64,000 nt of DNA from Hyphomicrobiales bacterium (GCA_017302635.1 JAFLCX010000002.1:186001-250000), one strand, 5' to 3'. Positions 27,065-35,629 are shown, numbered from the stretch's first letter. Translations and numbers: made by a program. Notes: a model not told the origin generated them from the letters alone.

Positions 27065-28036
27065 ATGCCTGGACTGGACCTACTTCTCGTGAATCTCACC
27101 TCGCCCATCGTGCTGGCTTTCGTGCTGGGCACGGTTGCGGGCTTCATCCGCTCGGAGCTGGAGCTTCCCGAAGCGGTTCTGAAACTGCTTTCCATTTATC
27201 TTCTGTTCTCGATTGGTCTTTCGGGCGGGCGCGAACTTGCGAAAACCAACCTCGTCGACATCTCCTCGCTTCTGGGTGTGGCGATCCTTCTCACGATTGC
27301 GATCCCGGTCCTGACCTTTCTGCTGATGCGCCGGGCGGGGTTTGATGCCTCGAACGCGGCGGCCGTTGCGGCACATTATGGTTCCGTCTCATCCGTCACA
27401 TTCTTCGCGGCGATTGCCTTTACGCGCAGCCTTGGCAACCCGGCGGAGGGTTACATCACAGCCGTGGTTGCACTGATGGAATGGGGCGTGATCGTCGCGC
27501 TGCTGCTGGCGCGCTGGTCGATGGGGCGCGTTTCCGGTGCGGGGAGACTCGGCGGCATTGTTCTCGATACGCTGCGCGGGCGGGGCATCCTGTTGCTCAC
27601 CGGCGGCATGGTGATCGGAGCCTTCGCGAACGACAGCCAGTGGAACCAGATCGCGCCGTTCTACGATCAGCTGTTCCGTGGAATCTTGATGCTCTTCCTG
27701 CTCGAAATGGGCATGACAGCCGCACGGCACATCCGGGGCTATGCCAAGGTCGGCCTGCTGATGACGGGGTTTGCGATCTTTGGTCCCATCGTCTGGGGCC
27801 TTGTGGGTGTCACGCTCGGCCACGCAGCAGGCTTGAGCCTCGGCGGAGCATTTGTCCTTGGAGCGATCTGCGCGTCGGCCTCCTATATCGATGCACCCGC
27901 AGCGTGCCGCGCGGCTCTGCCGGAGGCCAACCCTGGCATTTATCTCACGGCTTCTCTTGCAGTGACCTTCCCCTTCAACATGCTGATCGGGTTGCCGCTC
28001 TATTATCGCTATGCGAGCTGGCTCTATGGCGCGTGA
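27065..28036 (+). CDS. SbtA-like sodium-dependent bicarbonate permease family protein
   Basis: A 323-residue integral membrane protein with about ten hydrophobic segments, of the family that includes cyanobacterial SbtA (PF05982, DUF897). Recognisable stretches are LLFSIGLSGGRELAKTNLVD, VAAHYGSVSSVTFFAAIAFT and ASASYIDAPAACRAALPEAN. The ATG at 27065 has GGAGGG about five bases upstream. In cyanobacteria SbtA imports bicarbonate with sodium; many proteobacterial members are uncharacterised and may move other anions. No SbtB (PII-like) gene is adjacent, unlike the cyanobacterial arrangement. It is divergent from a LysR gene with shared palindromes. Confidence 0.85.
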   Translation: MPGLDLLLVNLTSPIVLAFVLGTVAGFIRSELELPEAVLKLLSIYLLFSIGLSGGRELAKTNLVDISSLLGVAILLTIAIPVLTFLLMRRAGFDASNAAAVAAHYGSVSSVTFFAAIAFTRSLGNPAEGYITAVVALMEWGVIVALLLARWSMGRVSGAGRLGGIVLDTLRGRGILLLTGGMVIGAFANDSQWNQIAPFYDQLFRGILMLFLLEMGMTAARHIRGYAKVGLLMTGFAIFGPIVWGLVGVTLGHAAGLSLGGAFVLGAICASASYIDAPAACRAALPEANPGIYLTASLAVTFPFNMLIGLPLYYRYASWLYGA

Positions 28037-28142
28037 GTCTTCCCACGGCTCGGGTTTATCCCGGGCCATTTTTTCCGGTTGATCTCCCGGCAAAGCCGCG
28101 TCATGGTGCGGCTCAAACATATGATGATTGATGGGGGGCGAT

Positions 28143-29951
28143 ATGGCCGAGAAGCCGGCTCAACGGAAAACCCGCAGGCTCCGCTCACGCGACTGGTTCG
28201 ACAATCCCTCGAACCCGGATATGACCGCGCTCTATCTTGAGCGCTACCTCAATTACGGGCTGACGCGAGAGGAATTGCAGTCGAACAAGCCGATCATCGG
28301 CATCGCCCAGACTGGTTCGGACCTCTCGCCCTGCAACCGGCACCATATCGTGCTGGCCGAACGCATCCGCGAGGGCATCCGCGAGGCAGGCGGTATCGCG
28401 ATCGAGTTTCCAGTGCACCCCATTCAGGAGACCGGCAAGCGCCCTACGGCCTCGCTCGACCGGAACCTTGCCTATCTCGGTCTGGTAGAAGTGCTCTACG
28501 GCTATCCGCTGGATGGCGTAGTGCTTACGACCGGCTGCGACAAGACCACCCCAGCCTGCCTGATGGCAGCGGCGACGGTGGATATTCCGGCAATTTCGCT
28601 CAATGTCGGGCCGATGCTCAATGGCTGGTTCCGGGGTGAACGCACGGGCTCCGGCACCATTGTCTGGAAAGCACGCCAGATGATGGCGGCGGGTGAAATC
28701 AATTACGAGCAGTTCATTGAACTCGTGGCCTCGTCGGCCCCCTCGGCCGGGCATTGCAACACGATGGGCACGGCCTCGACCATGAACTCTCTCGCCGAGG
28801 CGCTCGGCATGAGCCTGCCGGGTTCGGCTTCGATTCCCGCGCCCTATCGCGAGCGCCAGCAGGTCGCCTACCAGACCGGCAAGCGGATCGTGAAAATGGT
28901 TGCGGAGCAGCTCACGCCCTCGAAAATCATGACGCGCAAAGCGTTCGAGAACGCGATCCGGGTCAATTCGGCGATCGGCGGCTCGACCAATGCACCGATC
29001 CACCTTATCGCGATCGCGCGACATCTCGGGATTGATCTTTCGCCGGGTGATTGGGAACAGTTCGGCTATGACGTGCCGTTGTTGGTCAATCTCCAGCCTG
29101 CCGGCGAATATCTCGCCGAGGAATATCATCGCGCGGGGGGTGTCCCGGCTGTGATGGCGGAACTGATTGCTCAGGGGCTCATCCACGAAGATGCGCGCAG
29201 TGTGAACGGGAAGACCATCGGCGCGAATTGCCGAGGCAAATTCGCCGAGGATCGCCGGGTGATCAAACCCTTCGCCGAGCCGATGAAAGCGAAGGCGGGG
29301 TTCCTCAACATTCGCGGCAACCTGTTCGACAGCGCCATCATGAAGACGAGCGTGATTTCGCCCGAGTTCCGCAAACGCTACCTCGAAAATCCGAAAGACC
29401 CCAATGCCTTCGAAGGCACGGCCTTCGTGTTTGACGGGCCGGAGGATTATCATCACCGGATTGATGATCCGGCGCTGAAAATCGGCGAGGATGGTATCCT
29501 CTTCATGCGCGGCGCGGGGCCGATCGGCTATCCGGGTGCTGCGGAAGTGGTGAACATGCGCCCGCCCGCCTACCTCATCAAGAAGGGCATTGATGCACTG
29601 CCCTGCATCGGAGACGGGCGGCAATCGGGAACTTCCGGCTCCCCCTCGATCCTCAACGCCACGCCTGAAGCGGCAGTGGGTGGCGGGCTCGCTATATTGC
29701 GCACCGGCGACCGCGTTCGGATCGATCTCAACAAGCGCTCGGCGGATATCCTGATTTCACCCGGCGAGTATGCCTCGCGGCAAGCCGAACTCAAGGCGAA
29801 TGGCGGCTTCAAGTATCCCAAGAGCCAGACACCCTGGCAGGAGATCCAGCGCAAGAATGTCGACGGACTTTCGAAGGGCATGGTTCTGAAAAACGCGGTG
29901 AAATATCGCCGTATCCTGCGCACGCACGGCACGCCGAGGGATAACCATTGA
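28143..29951 (+). CDS. IlvD/Edd family dehydratase, probably sugar-acid (pentonate/hexonate) dehydratase
   Basis: A 602-residue Fe-S dehydratase. It belongs to the IlvD/Edd superfamily and resembles the pentonate-dehydratase branch (L-arabinonate/D-xylonate type) by its N-terminal [20 protein letters not shown] and [16 protein letters not shown]. Cluster-type cysteines are in [18 protein letters not shown] and [12 protein letters not shown]; the C-terminal [20 protein letters not shown] is also typical. The ATG at 28143 follows a run of six G that serves as Shine-Dalgarno. It would convert an aldonate to its 2-keto-3-deoxy acid. A GNAT gene starts inside its stop and an SDR follows. Dihydroxy-acid dehydratase (IlvD proper) is less likely. 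Confidence 0.87.
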   Translation: MAEKPAQRKTRRLRSRDWFDNPSNPDMTALYLERYLNYGLTREELQSNKPIIGIAQTGSDLSPCNRHHIVLAERIREGIREAGGIAIEFPVHPIQETGKRPTASLDRNLAYLGLVEVLYGYPLDGVVLTTGCDKTTPACLMAAATVDIPAISLNVGPMLNGWFRGERTGSGTIVWKARQMMAAGEINYEQFIELVASSAPSAGHCNTMGTASTMNSLAEALGMSLPGSASIPAPYRERQQVAYQTGKRIVKMVAEQLTPSKIMTRKAFENAIRVNSAIGGSTNAPIHLIAIARHLGIDLSPGDWEQFGYDVPLLVNLQPAGEYLAEEYHRAGGVPAVMAELIAQGLIHEDARSVNGKTIGANCRGKFAEDRRVIKPFAEPMKAKAGFLNIRGNLFDSAIMKTSVISPEFRKRYLENPKDPNAFEGTAFVFDGPEDYHHRIDDPALKIGEDGILFMRGAGPIGYPGAAEVVNMRPPAYLIKKGIDALPCIGDGRQSGTSGSPSILNATPEAAVGGGLAILRTGDRVRIDLNKRSADILISPGEYASRQAELKANGGFKYPKSQTPWQEIQRKNVDGLSKGMVLKNAVKYRRILRTHGTPRDNH

Positions 29952-30631
29952 CGGGCGATTTGTCTGGCTGGAAGCCCCGGTGCTTCCCTGCTCCTGTCGT
30001 GCTGGAAGGGCGCTATGCGCGCCTCGAACCACTTGATCCCGTCCGCCATGCCGATGGGCTGTTCGCGGCGCTCATGACCGTTCAGGCTGAACAGGATCAC
30101 CTCTTCCTGTTCGAAACAGCGATGGACCGCGCGACCTTCCAGAACTGGATCGAGGCCAAGGCGAAGCGCACGGATATCCTCTGCCATGTTGTGATTGACC
30201 GCGCCACGGGCCGTGTCGGCGGGCGGCAGGATTTCATGCGTGCGGATCTGGCGCACGGCGTGATCGAGATCGGCTCGATCCACTGGGGCCCATCCATCGC
30301 CAAATCGCGGGTTACGACCGAGGCACTTTTTCTCCATGCCGACCACGCGATATCGACACTCGGCTATCGGCGCTACGAGTGGAAATGCCACAATGGCAAC
30401 GAGCCCTCGAAGCGAGCGGCGCGGCGCTTCGGCTTCACCTATGAGGGGCTCTTCCGGCAGCACATGGTCGCGAAGGGAAAAAATCGCGATACGGCCTGGT
30501 TCTCGATCATTGATACCGAGTGGCCATCGCTGAAGGCAGGATATGAAGCCTGGCTCTCGCCCGAGAATTTCAATGGAGAAGGGCGCCAGAAAAAGAGCCT
30601 CACTGCGTGCGGCGTGAGGCCGGGAGGATGA
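29948..30631 (+). CDS. GNAT family N-acetyltransferase (RimJ/RimL type)
   Basis: A 227-residue acetyltransferase. The RimL-like pattern is [20 protein letters not shown] at the N-terminus, then [20 protein letters not shown] and [20 protein letters not shown], followed by [20 protein letters not shown]. This is the layout of GCN5 proteins that acetylate amino-terminal or small-molecule amines. The start is a TTG at 29948 that overlaps the dehydratase stop (TTGA); the next ATG is about 40 codons in, inside the conserved fold, so TTG is probably real. It is translationally coupled to the dehydratase and lies two bases before the SDR gene. The substrate is unknown. Confidence 0.85.
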   Translation: MTGDLSGWKPRCFPAPVVLEGRYARLEPLDPVRHADGLFAALMTVQAEQDHLFLFETAMDRATFQNWIEAKAKRTDILCHVVIDRATGRVGGRQDFMRADLAHGVIEIGSIHWGPSIAKSRVTTEALFLHADHAISTLGYRRYEWKCHNGNEPSKRAARRFGFTYEGLFRQHMVAKGKNRDTAWFSIIDTEWPSLKAGYEAWLSPENFNGEGRQKKSLTACGVRPGG

Positions 30632-30632
30632 C

Positions 30633-31442
30633 ATGGCCGGACGTTTGAAGGGCAAGATTGCTGTCGTGACCGCTGCGGGTGCCGGAATCGGTCGGGCAAT
30701 CGCGCAGGCTTTCGTGGCAGAGGGCGCGACGGTGTGGGCTACGGACATCAACCGGGAGGCGCTCGATGCCGTCCCGCGCGCGAAGCGGGTGAAGCTGGAT
30801 GTGCTTTCTGACAGGCAGGTGGTGCGTTTCGCGGAGAAGGTTGGCGGCATCGACATCCTCGTCAATGCGGCCGGCTATGTTCATCAGGGCACGATTTTCG
30901 AGACCTCCGACAAGGACTGGGATTTCTCCTTCGATCTCAACGTGAAATCCATGCACCGGATGACGAAGGCTTTGCTGCCGGGGATGCTTGCGAGGGCAAC
31001 AGCAGCGAAATCGAACGAAGCAGCCGCCGGTGCGCGTGAAGATTTCGCGTCAAGGAACCGAACCTGTTCAATCATCAACATTTCCTCCGGCGCTTCATCC
31101 ATCAAGGGCGCGCCGAACCGTTACGTCTATGGTGCGACAAAGGCGGCCGTGATCGGCCTCACCAAGGCGCTGGCGGTGGATTTCATCGCGAAAGGTGTGC
31201 GCGCCAACGCGATCTGCCCCGGCACGGTGCAGTCTCCGTCGCTGGATCAGCGGATCGCTTCGCTCGCCGCCTCGACAGGCAAGAGCGAAGCGGATGTGCG
31301 CGCCATGTTCGTCGCGCGACAGCCGATGGGGCGGCTGGGTACGGCGGAGGAGGTGGCGATGCTTGCGGTCTATCTCGCTTCGGACGAAAGCGCCTTCACG
31401 ACCGGCGCGGTGCATATGGTGGATGGCGGCTGGACGCTGTGA
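30633..31442 (+). CDS. SDR family oxidoreductase
   Basis: A 269-residue classical short-chain dehydrogenase. The cofactor motif TAAGAGIGRAIAQAF is at about 13-27, NAAG at about 77-80, and the catalytic Ser is in NISSGAS with Tyr and Lys in YVYGATKAAVIGLTKA. It ends in VDGGWTL. An insert of about 25 Ala/Arg-rich residues (near 125-150, TAAKSNEAAAGAREDFASRN) precedes the active-site strand and is not usual in the family. GGGAGG lies before the ATG. With the upstream dehydratase, a 2-keto-3-deoxy sugar-acid dehydrogenase role is plausible (as in L-fuconate-type routes), but this is inference. Confidence 0.88.
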   Translation: MAGRLKGKIAVVTAAGAGIGRAIAQAFVAEGATVWATDINREALDAVPRAKRVKLDVLSDRQVVRFAEKVGGIDILVNAAGYVHQGTIFETSDKDWDFSFDLNVKSMHRMTKALLPGMLARATAAKSNEAAAGAREDFASRNRTCSIINISSGASSIKGAPNRYVYGATKAAVIGLTKALAVDFIAKGVRANAICPGTVQSPSLDQRIASLAASTGKSEADVRAMFVARQPMGRLGTAEEVAMLAVYLASDESAFTTGAVHMVDGGWTL

Positions 31443-31455
31443 TGTTTTCTGTTTC

Positions 31456-31499
31456 GCATTTTCTCCATGCGAACCGGCATCCATTTCGCTTGAAAATGC
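31456..31499. repeat. Rhizobial-type intergenic palindromic repeat, copy 1
   Basis: A nested palindrome between two convergent genes. Outer arms are GCATTTT (31456-31462) and AAAATGC (31493-31499); inner arms are GCGAA and TTCGC flanking a core containing CCGGCATCCAT. On the reverse strand it aligns with the repeat at 57969-58010 and shares the inner-arm/core plan of 46258-46302. It may serve as a bidirectional terminator-like structure here. Confidence 0.7.
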
Positions 31500-31500
31500 T

Positions 31501-32466
31501 TCAACCGATCCACGGAGTTTCTGGCACGGGAGTCAACGGCGCGCGACCCTCGGCTATGGCGATGACGTTGTCCACGACCAACTGGCCCATCTGGTTGCGG
31601 GTGTAGACCGAAGCCGATCCGACATGCGGCAGCAGGACCACGTTCTCGAGCCCGAACAGGGCCTCAGGCACGCGCGGTTCATCCTCGAACACGTCGAGGC
31701 CAGCGGCGCCAAGCGCGCCGGAGGCCAGCATCTCCACCATTACGGGCTCGTCCACGAGTGACCCGCGCGCCACGTTGATCAAGGTGCCGTGCGGTCCCAG
31801 CGCCTCAAGCACGGCGCGATTGACGATCGCCTTGGTCGAGGCCCCGCCCGGCGCGATGACCATCAGGATATCGACGACTTTTGCCATCTCGAGCAACGAG
31901 GCGAAAAAGGGATAGGGCACATCCGGTTGCTGGGTGCGGCCATGATAGGCGAGTTTGAGGCCGAATGCTTCGGCTCGAGTGGCTACTGCTTTGCCGATTC
32001 GCCCGAGTCCGAGAATGCCCATGGTCTTGCCACGCAATGTGTCGCTCAGCGGGAAATTTCCCTTCAGCCAGCGACCCTGCCGGATAAAGGTATCCGCCTG
32101 CGGCAAGCGGCGTGTTGTCGCAATTAGGAGCCCGAGCGCGAGATCGGCAACTTCGTCGGTCAGGACGTCGGGCGTGTTGGTTACCGTGATGCCTCGGGCT
32201 GCAGCGGCGTGGGCATCGACAAGATCATAGCCGACACCAAAGCTGGAAATGATCTGGAGATTGGGCAGTCGCCCAATCAAGATCGCGTCGCTGGCAACCG
32301 CTTGCCCGGTCACCAGTCCTTTGAAGCGCGGGCCCTCGCTGGCGAGAAAAGCGGACCGGTCTGCCTGCTCGAAAAGCCTCACACTCGGGAATCGGCTTTC
32401 GACGCCCTCCATGATCAGGGGCATCATGGGCTGGGTGATCAGCACCGGGAAATCAGCAAAAGTCAT
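31501..32466 (-). CDS. D-isomer-specific 2-hydroxyacid dehydrogenase (GhrB/hydroxypyruvate-reductase-like)
   Basis: A 321-residue NAD(P)-dependent dehydrogenase. The substrate domain contains ISSFGVGYDLVDAHAAAARG and ITVTNTPDVLTDEVADLALG. The cofactor motif is TMGILGLGRIGKAVATRAEAFG. Catalytic residues are visible: Arg in NVARGSLVDE, Glu in DVFEDEPRVPE and His in VVLLPHVGSAS. It may reduce glyoxylate, hydroxypyruvate or a 2-keto sugar acid. It is convergent with the dehydratase-GNAT-SDR operon, separated by a repeat element. Proximity to a sugar-acid dehydratase hints at 2-keto acid handling, without proof. Confidence 0.92.
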   Translation of the reverse strand: MTFADFPVLITQPMMPLIMEGVESRFPSVRLFEQADRSAFLASEGPRFKGLVTGQAVASDAILIGRLPNLQIISSFGVGYDLVDAHAAAARGITVTNTPDVLTDEVADLALGLLIATTRRLPQADTFIRQGRWLKGNFPLSDTLRGKTMGILGLGRIGKAVATRAEAFGLKLAYHGRTQQPDVPYPFFASLLEMAKVVDILMVIAPGGASTKAIVNRAVLEALGPHGTLINVARGSLVDEPVMVEMLASGALGAAGLDVFEDEPRVPEALFGLENVVLLPHVGSASVYTRNQMGQLVVDNVIAIAEGRAPLTPVPETPWIG

Positions 32467-32562
32467 GAGGAAGGCTCGCGGGAGAGGCCGGCAAAGCCGG
32501 CGGTTCGGGGACCGCGATTATGGTCCGTTTCAGAGCAATCTGGAAAGCCCCGACGACAGATT

Positions 32563-33054
32563 TCAGCCTTCCTCGTCATCTCCCGGAATATCCGGCTCGT
32601 TTTCCAGTTCGCTGGCGTGCTGGGAATGTTTCGCCATACCCTTTGACAACCGGCGCAGCAGCTTGCGCAGGCGCTTGGCGTCCTTGTCGTCGAGGATATC
32701 GTCGATTTCCTCTTCCATACGGCCGATGAGTTCGGCGATCCGCTCGAGTTTTGCCCGGCCGTCCTTCGTCAGTGAAACGAGAACGATCCGCGCATCATCC
32801 TCGCGCGAATGGCGCTCGACCAACCCTTGGGCGGCCAGACGGGTTACAGTTTTGGAAACGGTCGGCGGGCGCACCCTCAGAGCGCGCGACAATTCACCCA
32901 TTGTTGCGCCTTCCGTCTCGGCCAGAGCCTGCAACACAACCTCCTGCCCGGGGAAGATCCCGATCTCGGTGAGGAGTTCCGCCATGCGCGCCCGATAGAG
33001 CCGGGACGCCAGCATCAATTGCTGGCCCACTGTCTTCTGTGAACTGTGTTTCAT
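32563..33054 (-). CDS. MarR family transcriptional regulator
   Basis: A 163-residue MarR regulator. The winged helix region reads ATMGELSRALRVRPPTVSKT, then VTRLAAQGLVERHSREDDAR and IVLVSLTKDGRAKLERI. A charged C-terminal tail (DDILDDKDAKRLRKLLRRLS) follows. The ATG at 33052-33054 has GGGGCGG upstream; the long in-frame extension before it lacks any fold signature. It is divergent from the polyamine gene cluster, and a TTGGC-N9-GCCAA palindrome lies in the gap. It may therefore regulate itself or ornithine decarboxylase. Confidence 0.88.
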   Translation of the reverse strand: MKHSSQKTVGQQLMLASRLYRARMAELLTEIGIFPGQEVVLQALAETEGATMGELSRALRVRPPTVSKTVTRLAAQGLVERHSREDDARIVLVSLTKDGRAKLERIAELIGRMEEEIDDILDDKDAKRLRKLLRRLSKGMAKHSQHASELENEPDIPGDDEEG

Positions 33055-33132
33055 ATCCGCCCCGCAGCCGCTTGCCGGGAAAACGCCCGTTCCCGCCGAG
33101 CCGGCTCCGTTCATCACTAAGCCGACTTCAAT

Positions 33133-33151
33133 TTGGCTCAAATCATGCCAA
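33133..33151. promoter_or_regulatory. Candidate MarR operator
   Basis: An inverted repeat TTGGC (33133-33137) and GCCAA (33147-33151) with a 9-base AT-rich spacer, about 80 bases upstream of the MarR start. The dyad length (19 bp) suits a MarR dimer. It is a short palindrome, so chance occurrence is possible. Confidence 0.35.
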
Positions 33152-33238
33152 GATGACAGCGCGATGACAGCAAAGGTCAGTGCTTTGGCTTGCAAGGTGC
33201 GGAACACACAGTTTTGAACAACTGGCCAAGATAACGTC

Positions 33239-33267
33239 TTGCATCGCTGATCGATTATCCCTATACA
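33239..33267 (+). promoter_or_regulatory. Sigma70-type promoter for ornithine decarboxylase leader
   Basis: TTGCAT (33239-33244), a spacer of exactly 17 bases, and TATACA (33262-33267). This is the best consensus-like promoter I noticed in the window. Transcription would start near 33274, giving a leader of about 497 bases before the ornithine decarboxylase ATG. That length fits the structured leader that follows. Confidence 0.6.
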
Positions 33268-33379
33268 CCCGCTTGCCCAATTTCGCACGTGCCTGTGGTT
33301 GCGTGCTGGTCGGTGGATCTCCGGACAAGAGGCCGGAAAAACGCCAGTCGTCGAGGGTGAGCGCCGCAAGCCTCACCCC

Positions 33380-33770
33380 CTATGAACGGACCAGCAGCCG
33401 GAGGCGAACCGGCGGCCCCGCCCGAAGCGGGTGACGCAGCTCAAAGCAACGACGGAGCGGGCTTTTTTGGTCTCTGCCGGGTTCCAAGTCCGGCAACCGA
33501 AGAGGCTTGTCCATCTTGCCGGGCGTGCGGTCGGGTATTCCCCTACCAAGCGATGGCTCCGAGAAAACGTTGGTTGCGTTTTTCGCATCCGGCGCCTTTC
33601 GACGACCAACGGCGCAGCGTCACCGCTGTCTCCTGCCCCTCTCCGGGGTGGAAGGCAGCACGAGTGTCTTTCGAATTCAGCCCCGCGTTTCCACCCTGCG
33701 GACCGGATAATGAAGGCGCTCAGATGTTCATCGCCATTTGCGGCCCGGAAGGCCGTCAGGGGATGCTGCC
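33380..33770 (+). ncRNA. Structured 5' leader of ornithine decarboxylase, speF-motif-like
   Basis: About 390 bases without a credible gene but full of hairpins, directly before an ornithine decarboxylase. Pairings seen are CCCGC-CCGAA-GCGGG (33417-33431); GCCGG/CCGGC (33476-33494); CGTTGGT (33568-33574) with ACCAACG (33605-33611), enclosing TGCG-TTTTT-CGCA (33575-33587); and CTGCC/GGCAG (33633-33658), enclosing CCCC/GGGG. A second GCGGG at 33457-33461, followed by C and six T, could compete for the same CCCGC arm. The speF RNA motif is known upstream of ornithine decarboxylase genes in Alphaproteobacteria (Corbino et al.). I assign this by position, length and structure, not by recalled consensus. 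Confidence 0.55.
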
Positions 33771-34904
33771 ATGACTGACCGTATTCGTGACTATCTTCGC
33801 TCGCGCCCGGCCGACGGCCCGCGCCTCATCGTCGATATCGACGTCGTTCGCGACAATTACCTCGCCTTTTCAAAGGCGATGCCGGACACGCGCGTGTTCT
33901 ACGCCGTGAAGGCGAACCCCGCGCATGAAATCCTTGAGCTTCTTGCGAAGCTTGGCTCGTGCTTCGATTGCGCCTCGATCGGCGAGATCGAGATGGTTCT
34001 GGCTGTGGGTGCCACGGCGGATCGCATTTCGTTCGGCAACACGATCAAGAAGGAGCGCGACATCCAGCGTGCCTACGAGCGTGGCGTGCGGCTCTTTGCA
34101 GTCGATTGCGAGGCTGAGGTCGAGAAGATCGCGCGCGTTGCGCCTGGCTCGAAGGTGTTCTGCCGCATCCTGTGCGATGGCGCGGGCGCTGAATGGCCGC
34201 TGTCGCGCAAGTTCGGGTGCCAGCCGGAACTCGCGCCGCGCATTCTGGAACTTGCCCATCGCCTCGGTCTCGTGGCGCATGGCCTGTCGTTCCATGTCGG
34301 CTCGCAGCAGACCAATCCGAAAATGTGGGATGAGGCGCTCGCCTCGTCTGCCGCGATTTTCCGCGACATGGCGGAGCGTGGCATCCAGCTCGGCATGATC
34401 AATCTCGGCGGCGGTTTCCCGACGCGCTATCTGCGTGATATCCCGGCCGTGCGGGCCTATTCGGATGCGATTTTCGATTCGCTGCGCAAGCATTTCGGCA
34501 ACCGCATTCCGGAAACGATCATCGAGCCGGGGCGTGGCATGGTCGGCAATGCCGGCATCATCGAGAGCGAGGTCATTCTCGTCTCGAAGAAGTCGGATGA
34601 TCCGAGCGAGCCGCGTTGGGTCTATCTCGATATCGGCAAGTTCCACGGCCTCGCGGAAACGATCGACGAGGCGATCCGCTATCCTATCCGCACCATTCAT
34701 GATGGCGGCGAGATGGGTCCGTGTGTGATCGCCGGGCCGACCTGTGATTCGGTGGATGTGCTCTACGAGAAGACGCCGTATCTGCTCCCGTTCAGCCTCG
34801 AGATCGGCGACAAGGTGCTGATTGAGGGCACGGGCGCTTATACTACCACCTATTCCACCGAGTGCTTCAACGGCATGCCGGGGCTGCGACAAATCGTCAT
34901 CTGA
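33771..34904 (+). CDS. Ornithine/lysine decarboxylase (group IV, type III PLP fold)
   Basis: A 377-residue eukaryotic-type decarboxylase that makes putrescine from ornithine (or cadaverine from lysine). The PLP lysine is Lys47 in FYAVKANP. The phosphate-binding glycine loop is NLGGGFP (211-217), EPGR is at 252-255, and the catalytic cysteine from the partner subunit is Cys325 in GPTCDSVDVLYEK. The ATG at 33771 has GGGGA about eight bases upstream; an upstream in-frame start lacks one. The HVGSQQTNP stretch fits ornithine-type enzymes. It is followed by a GNAT and homospermidine synthase, and preceded by a long structured leader that probably senses a polyamine-pathway signal. Confidence 0.93.
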   Translation: MTDRIRDYLRSRPADGPRLIVDIDVVRDNYLAFSKAMPDTRVFYAVKANPAHEILELLAKLGSCFDCASIGEIEMVLAVGATADRISFGNTIKKERDIQRAYERGVRLFAVDCEAEVEKIARVAPGSKVFCRILCDGAGAEWPLSRKFGCQPELAPRILELAHRLGLVAHGLSFHVGSQQTNPKMWDEALASSAAIFRDMAERGIQLGMINLGGGFPTRYLRDIPAVRAYSDAIFDSLRKHFGNRIPETIIEPGRGMVGNAGIIESEVILVSKKSDDPSEPRWVYLDIGKFHGLAETIDEAIRYPIRTIHDGGEMGPCVIAGPTCDSVDVLYEKTPYLLPFSLEIGDKVLIEGTGAYTTTYSTECFNGMPGLRQIVI

Positions 34905-34958
34905 CGATTGACGCAGAATGTAAGAGCCACCCCTTCCCGCAAAACACCCGTTCGGCAT

Positions 34959-34986
34959 GGTCGCCGGCTCGCAAGAGCTGGCGACC
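34959..34986 (+). promoter_or_regulatory. GNRA-capped intercistronic hairpin after ornithine decarboxylase
   Basis: A 12-bp stem, GGTCGCCGGCTC (34959-34970) with GAGCTGGCGACC (34975-34986), one G-U wobble, capped by GCAA. No U-run follows, so it is not a standard terminator. CTCTC (35001-35005) can also pair with GAGAG (35016-35020) in the ribosome binding site of the next gene. The gap therefore looks like an mRNA-stability or translation-control element. Confidence 0.6.
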
Positions 34987-35029
34987 GAGGTGCGAGGGTT
35001 CTCTCCTGATCTTCCGAGAGGACCATCCG

Positions 35030-35575
35030 ATGATCACGATTGATTCTGAGAAACTCTTCGACATTCCACAGCGGGAAATGCTGCTGGATCAAAGCTTTGG
35101 GCCGTCGCGTGGGCTGAAGACATGCGAACGGCTGCGCGAGGGGCGCCTACCCTCGCGCGGGCTCGCTTTCGTGGCCCGCGGGAATGATCAAGTGCTCGGC
35201 ACGATCCGGCTCTGGGACGTGGCGGTGGGAACAAGGCCGTTGCTGATGCTGGGGCCGCTTGCGGTTTCGCCAGCCTGCCGGGGCATCGGGCTCGGCAGCG
35301 ATCTGATGGTCCATGCCCTCGCGCAAGCGCGGCGCCTGGGCCATCGTGCGATTTTTCTGGTGGGTGACGCTCCGTACTACAATCGGTTTGGATTTCACGA
35401 GAAGGCTGCCGAGGGGCTGGATCTCCCCGGTCCCTTCGCGCGCGAGCGCCTGCTGGCCCTCGAGATCGAACCGGGGGCGCTCAGCGGTGTGAGCGGGATG
35501 GTTCGTCCGACCGGACCGGTTCCGCTGCGTCCTGAGAATGGCGAGGCTGCCCGCGGTTTCCGCGCTGTGGCCTGA
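35030..35575 (+). CDS. GNAT family N-acetyltransferase (YhbS-like)
   Basis: A 181-residue acetyltransferase. The acetyl-CoA site is visible as LLMLGPLAVSPACRGIGLGS (motif A R-G-I-G-L-G-S), then DLMVHALAQARRLGHRAIFL. VGDAPYYNRFGFHEKAAEGL follows, typical of YhbS-type proteins. The ATG at 35030 has GAGAGGA about nine bases upstream. It lies between ornithine decarboxylase and homospermidine synthase, so a polyamine acetylation role is tempting. However, YhbS homologues occur widely, and the sequence gives no substrate. Its ribosome binding site may be sequestered in a small hairpin. Confidence 0.85.
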   Translation: MITIDSEKLFDIPQREMLLDQSFGPSRGLKTCERLREGRLPSRGLAFVARGNDQVLGTIRLWDVAVGTRPLLMLGPLAVSPACRGIGLGSDLMVHALAQARRLGHRAIFLVGDAPYYNRFGFHEKAAEGLDLPGPFARERLLALEIEPGALSGVSGMVRPTGPVPLRPENGEAARGFRAVA

Positions 35576-35610
35576 CGTTTTCTCCCCCGCCTGCCTTGAC
35601 CCCGAACTCT

Positions 35611-35629
35611 GCGCCCCGCATAGGGGCGC
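35611..35629 (+). promoter_or_regulatory. GC-rich hairpin before homospermidine synthase
   Basis: A perfect 7-bp stem, GCGCCCC (35611-35617) and GGGGCGC (35623-35629), with a 5-base loop. No U-run follows. It lies in the 97-base gap between the GNAT and homospermidine synthase genes and may protect or process the transcript. Confidence 0.45.

Noticed and set aside
33055-33369. N-terminal extension of the second MarR protein
   Set aside because: The extra 105 residues have no fold, and the region contains the promoter and palindrome. The ATG at 33054 begins the MarR domain.
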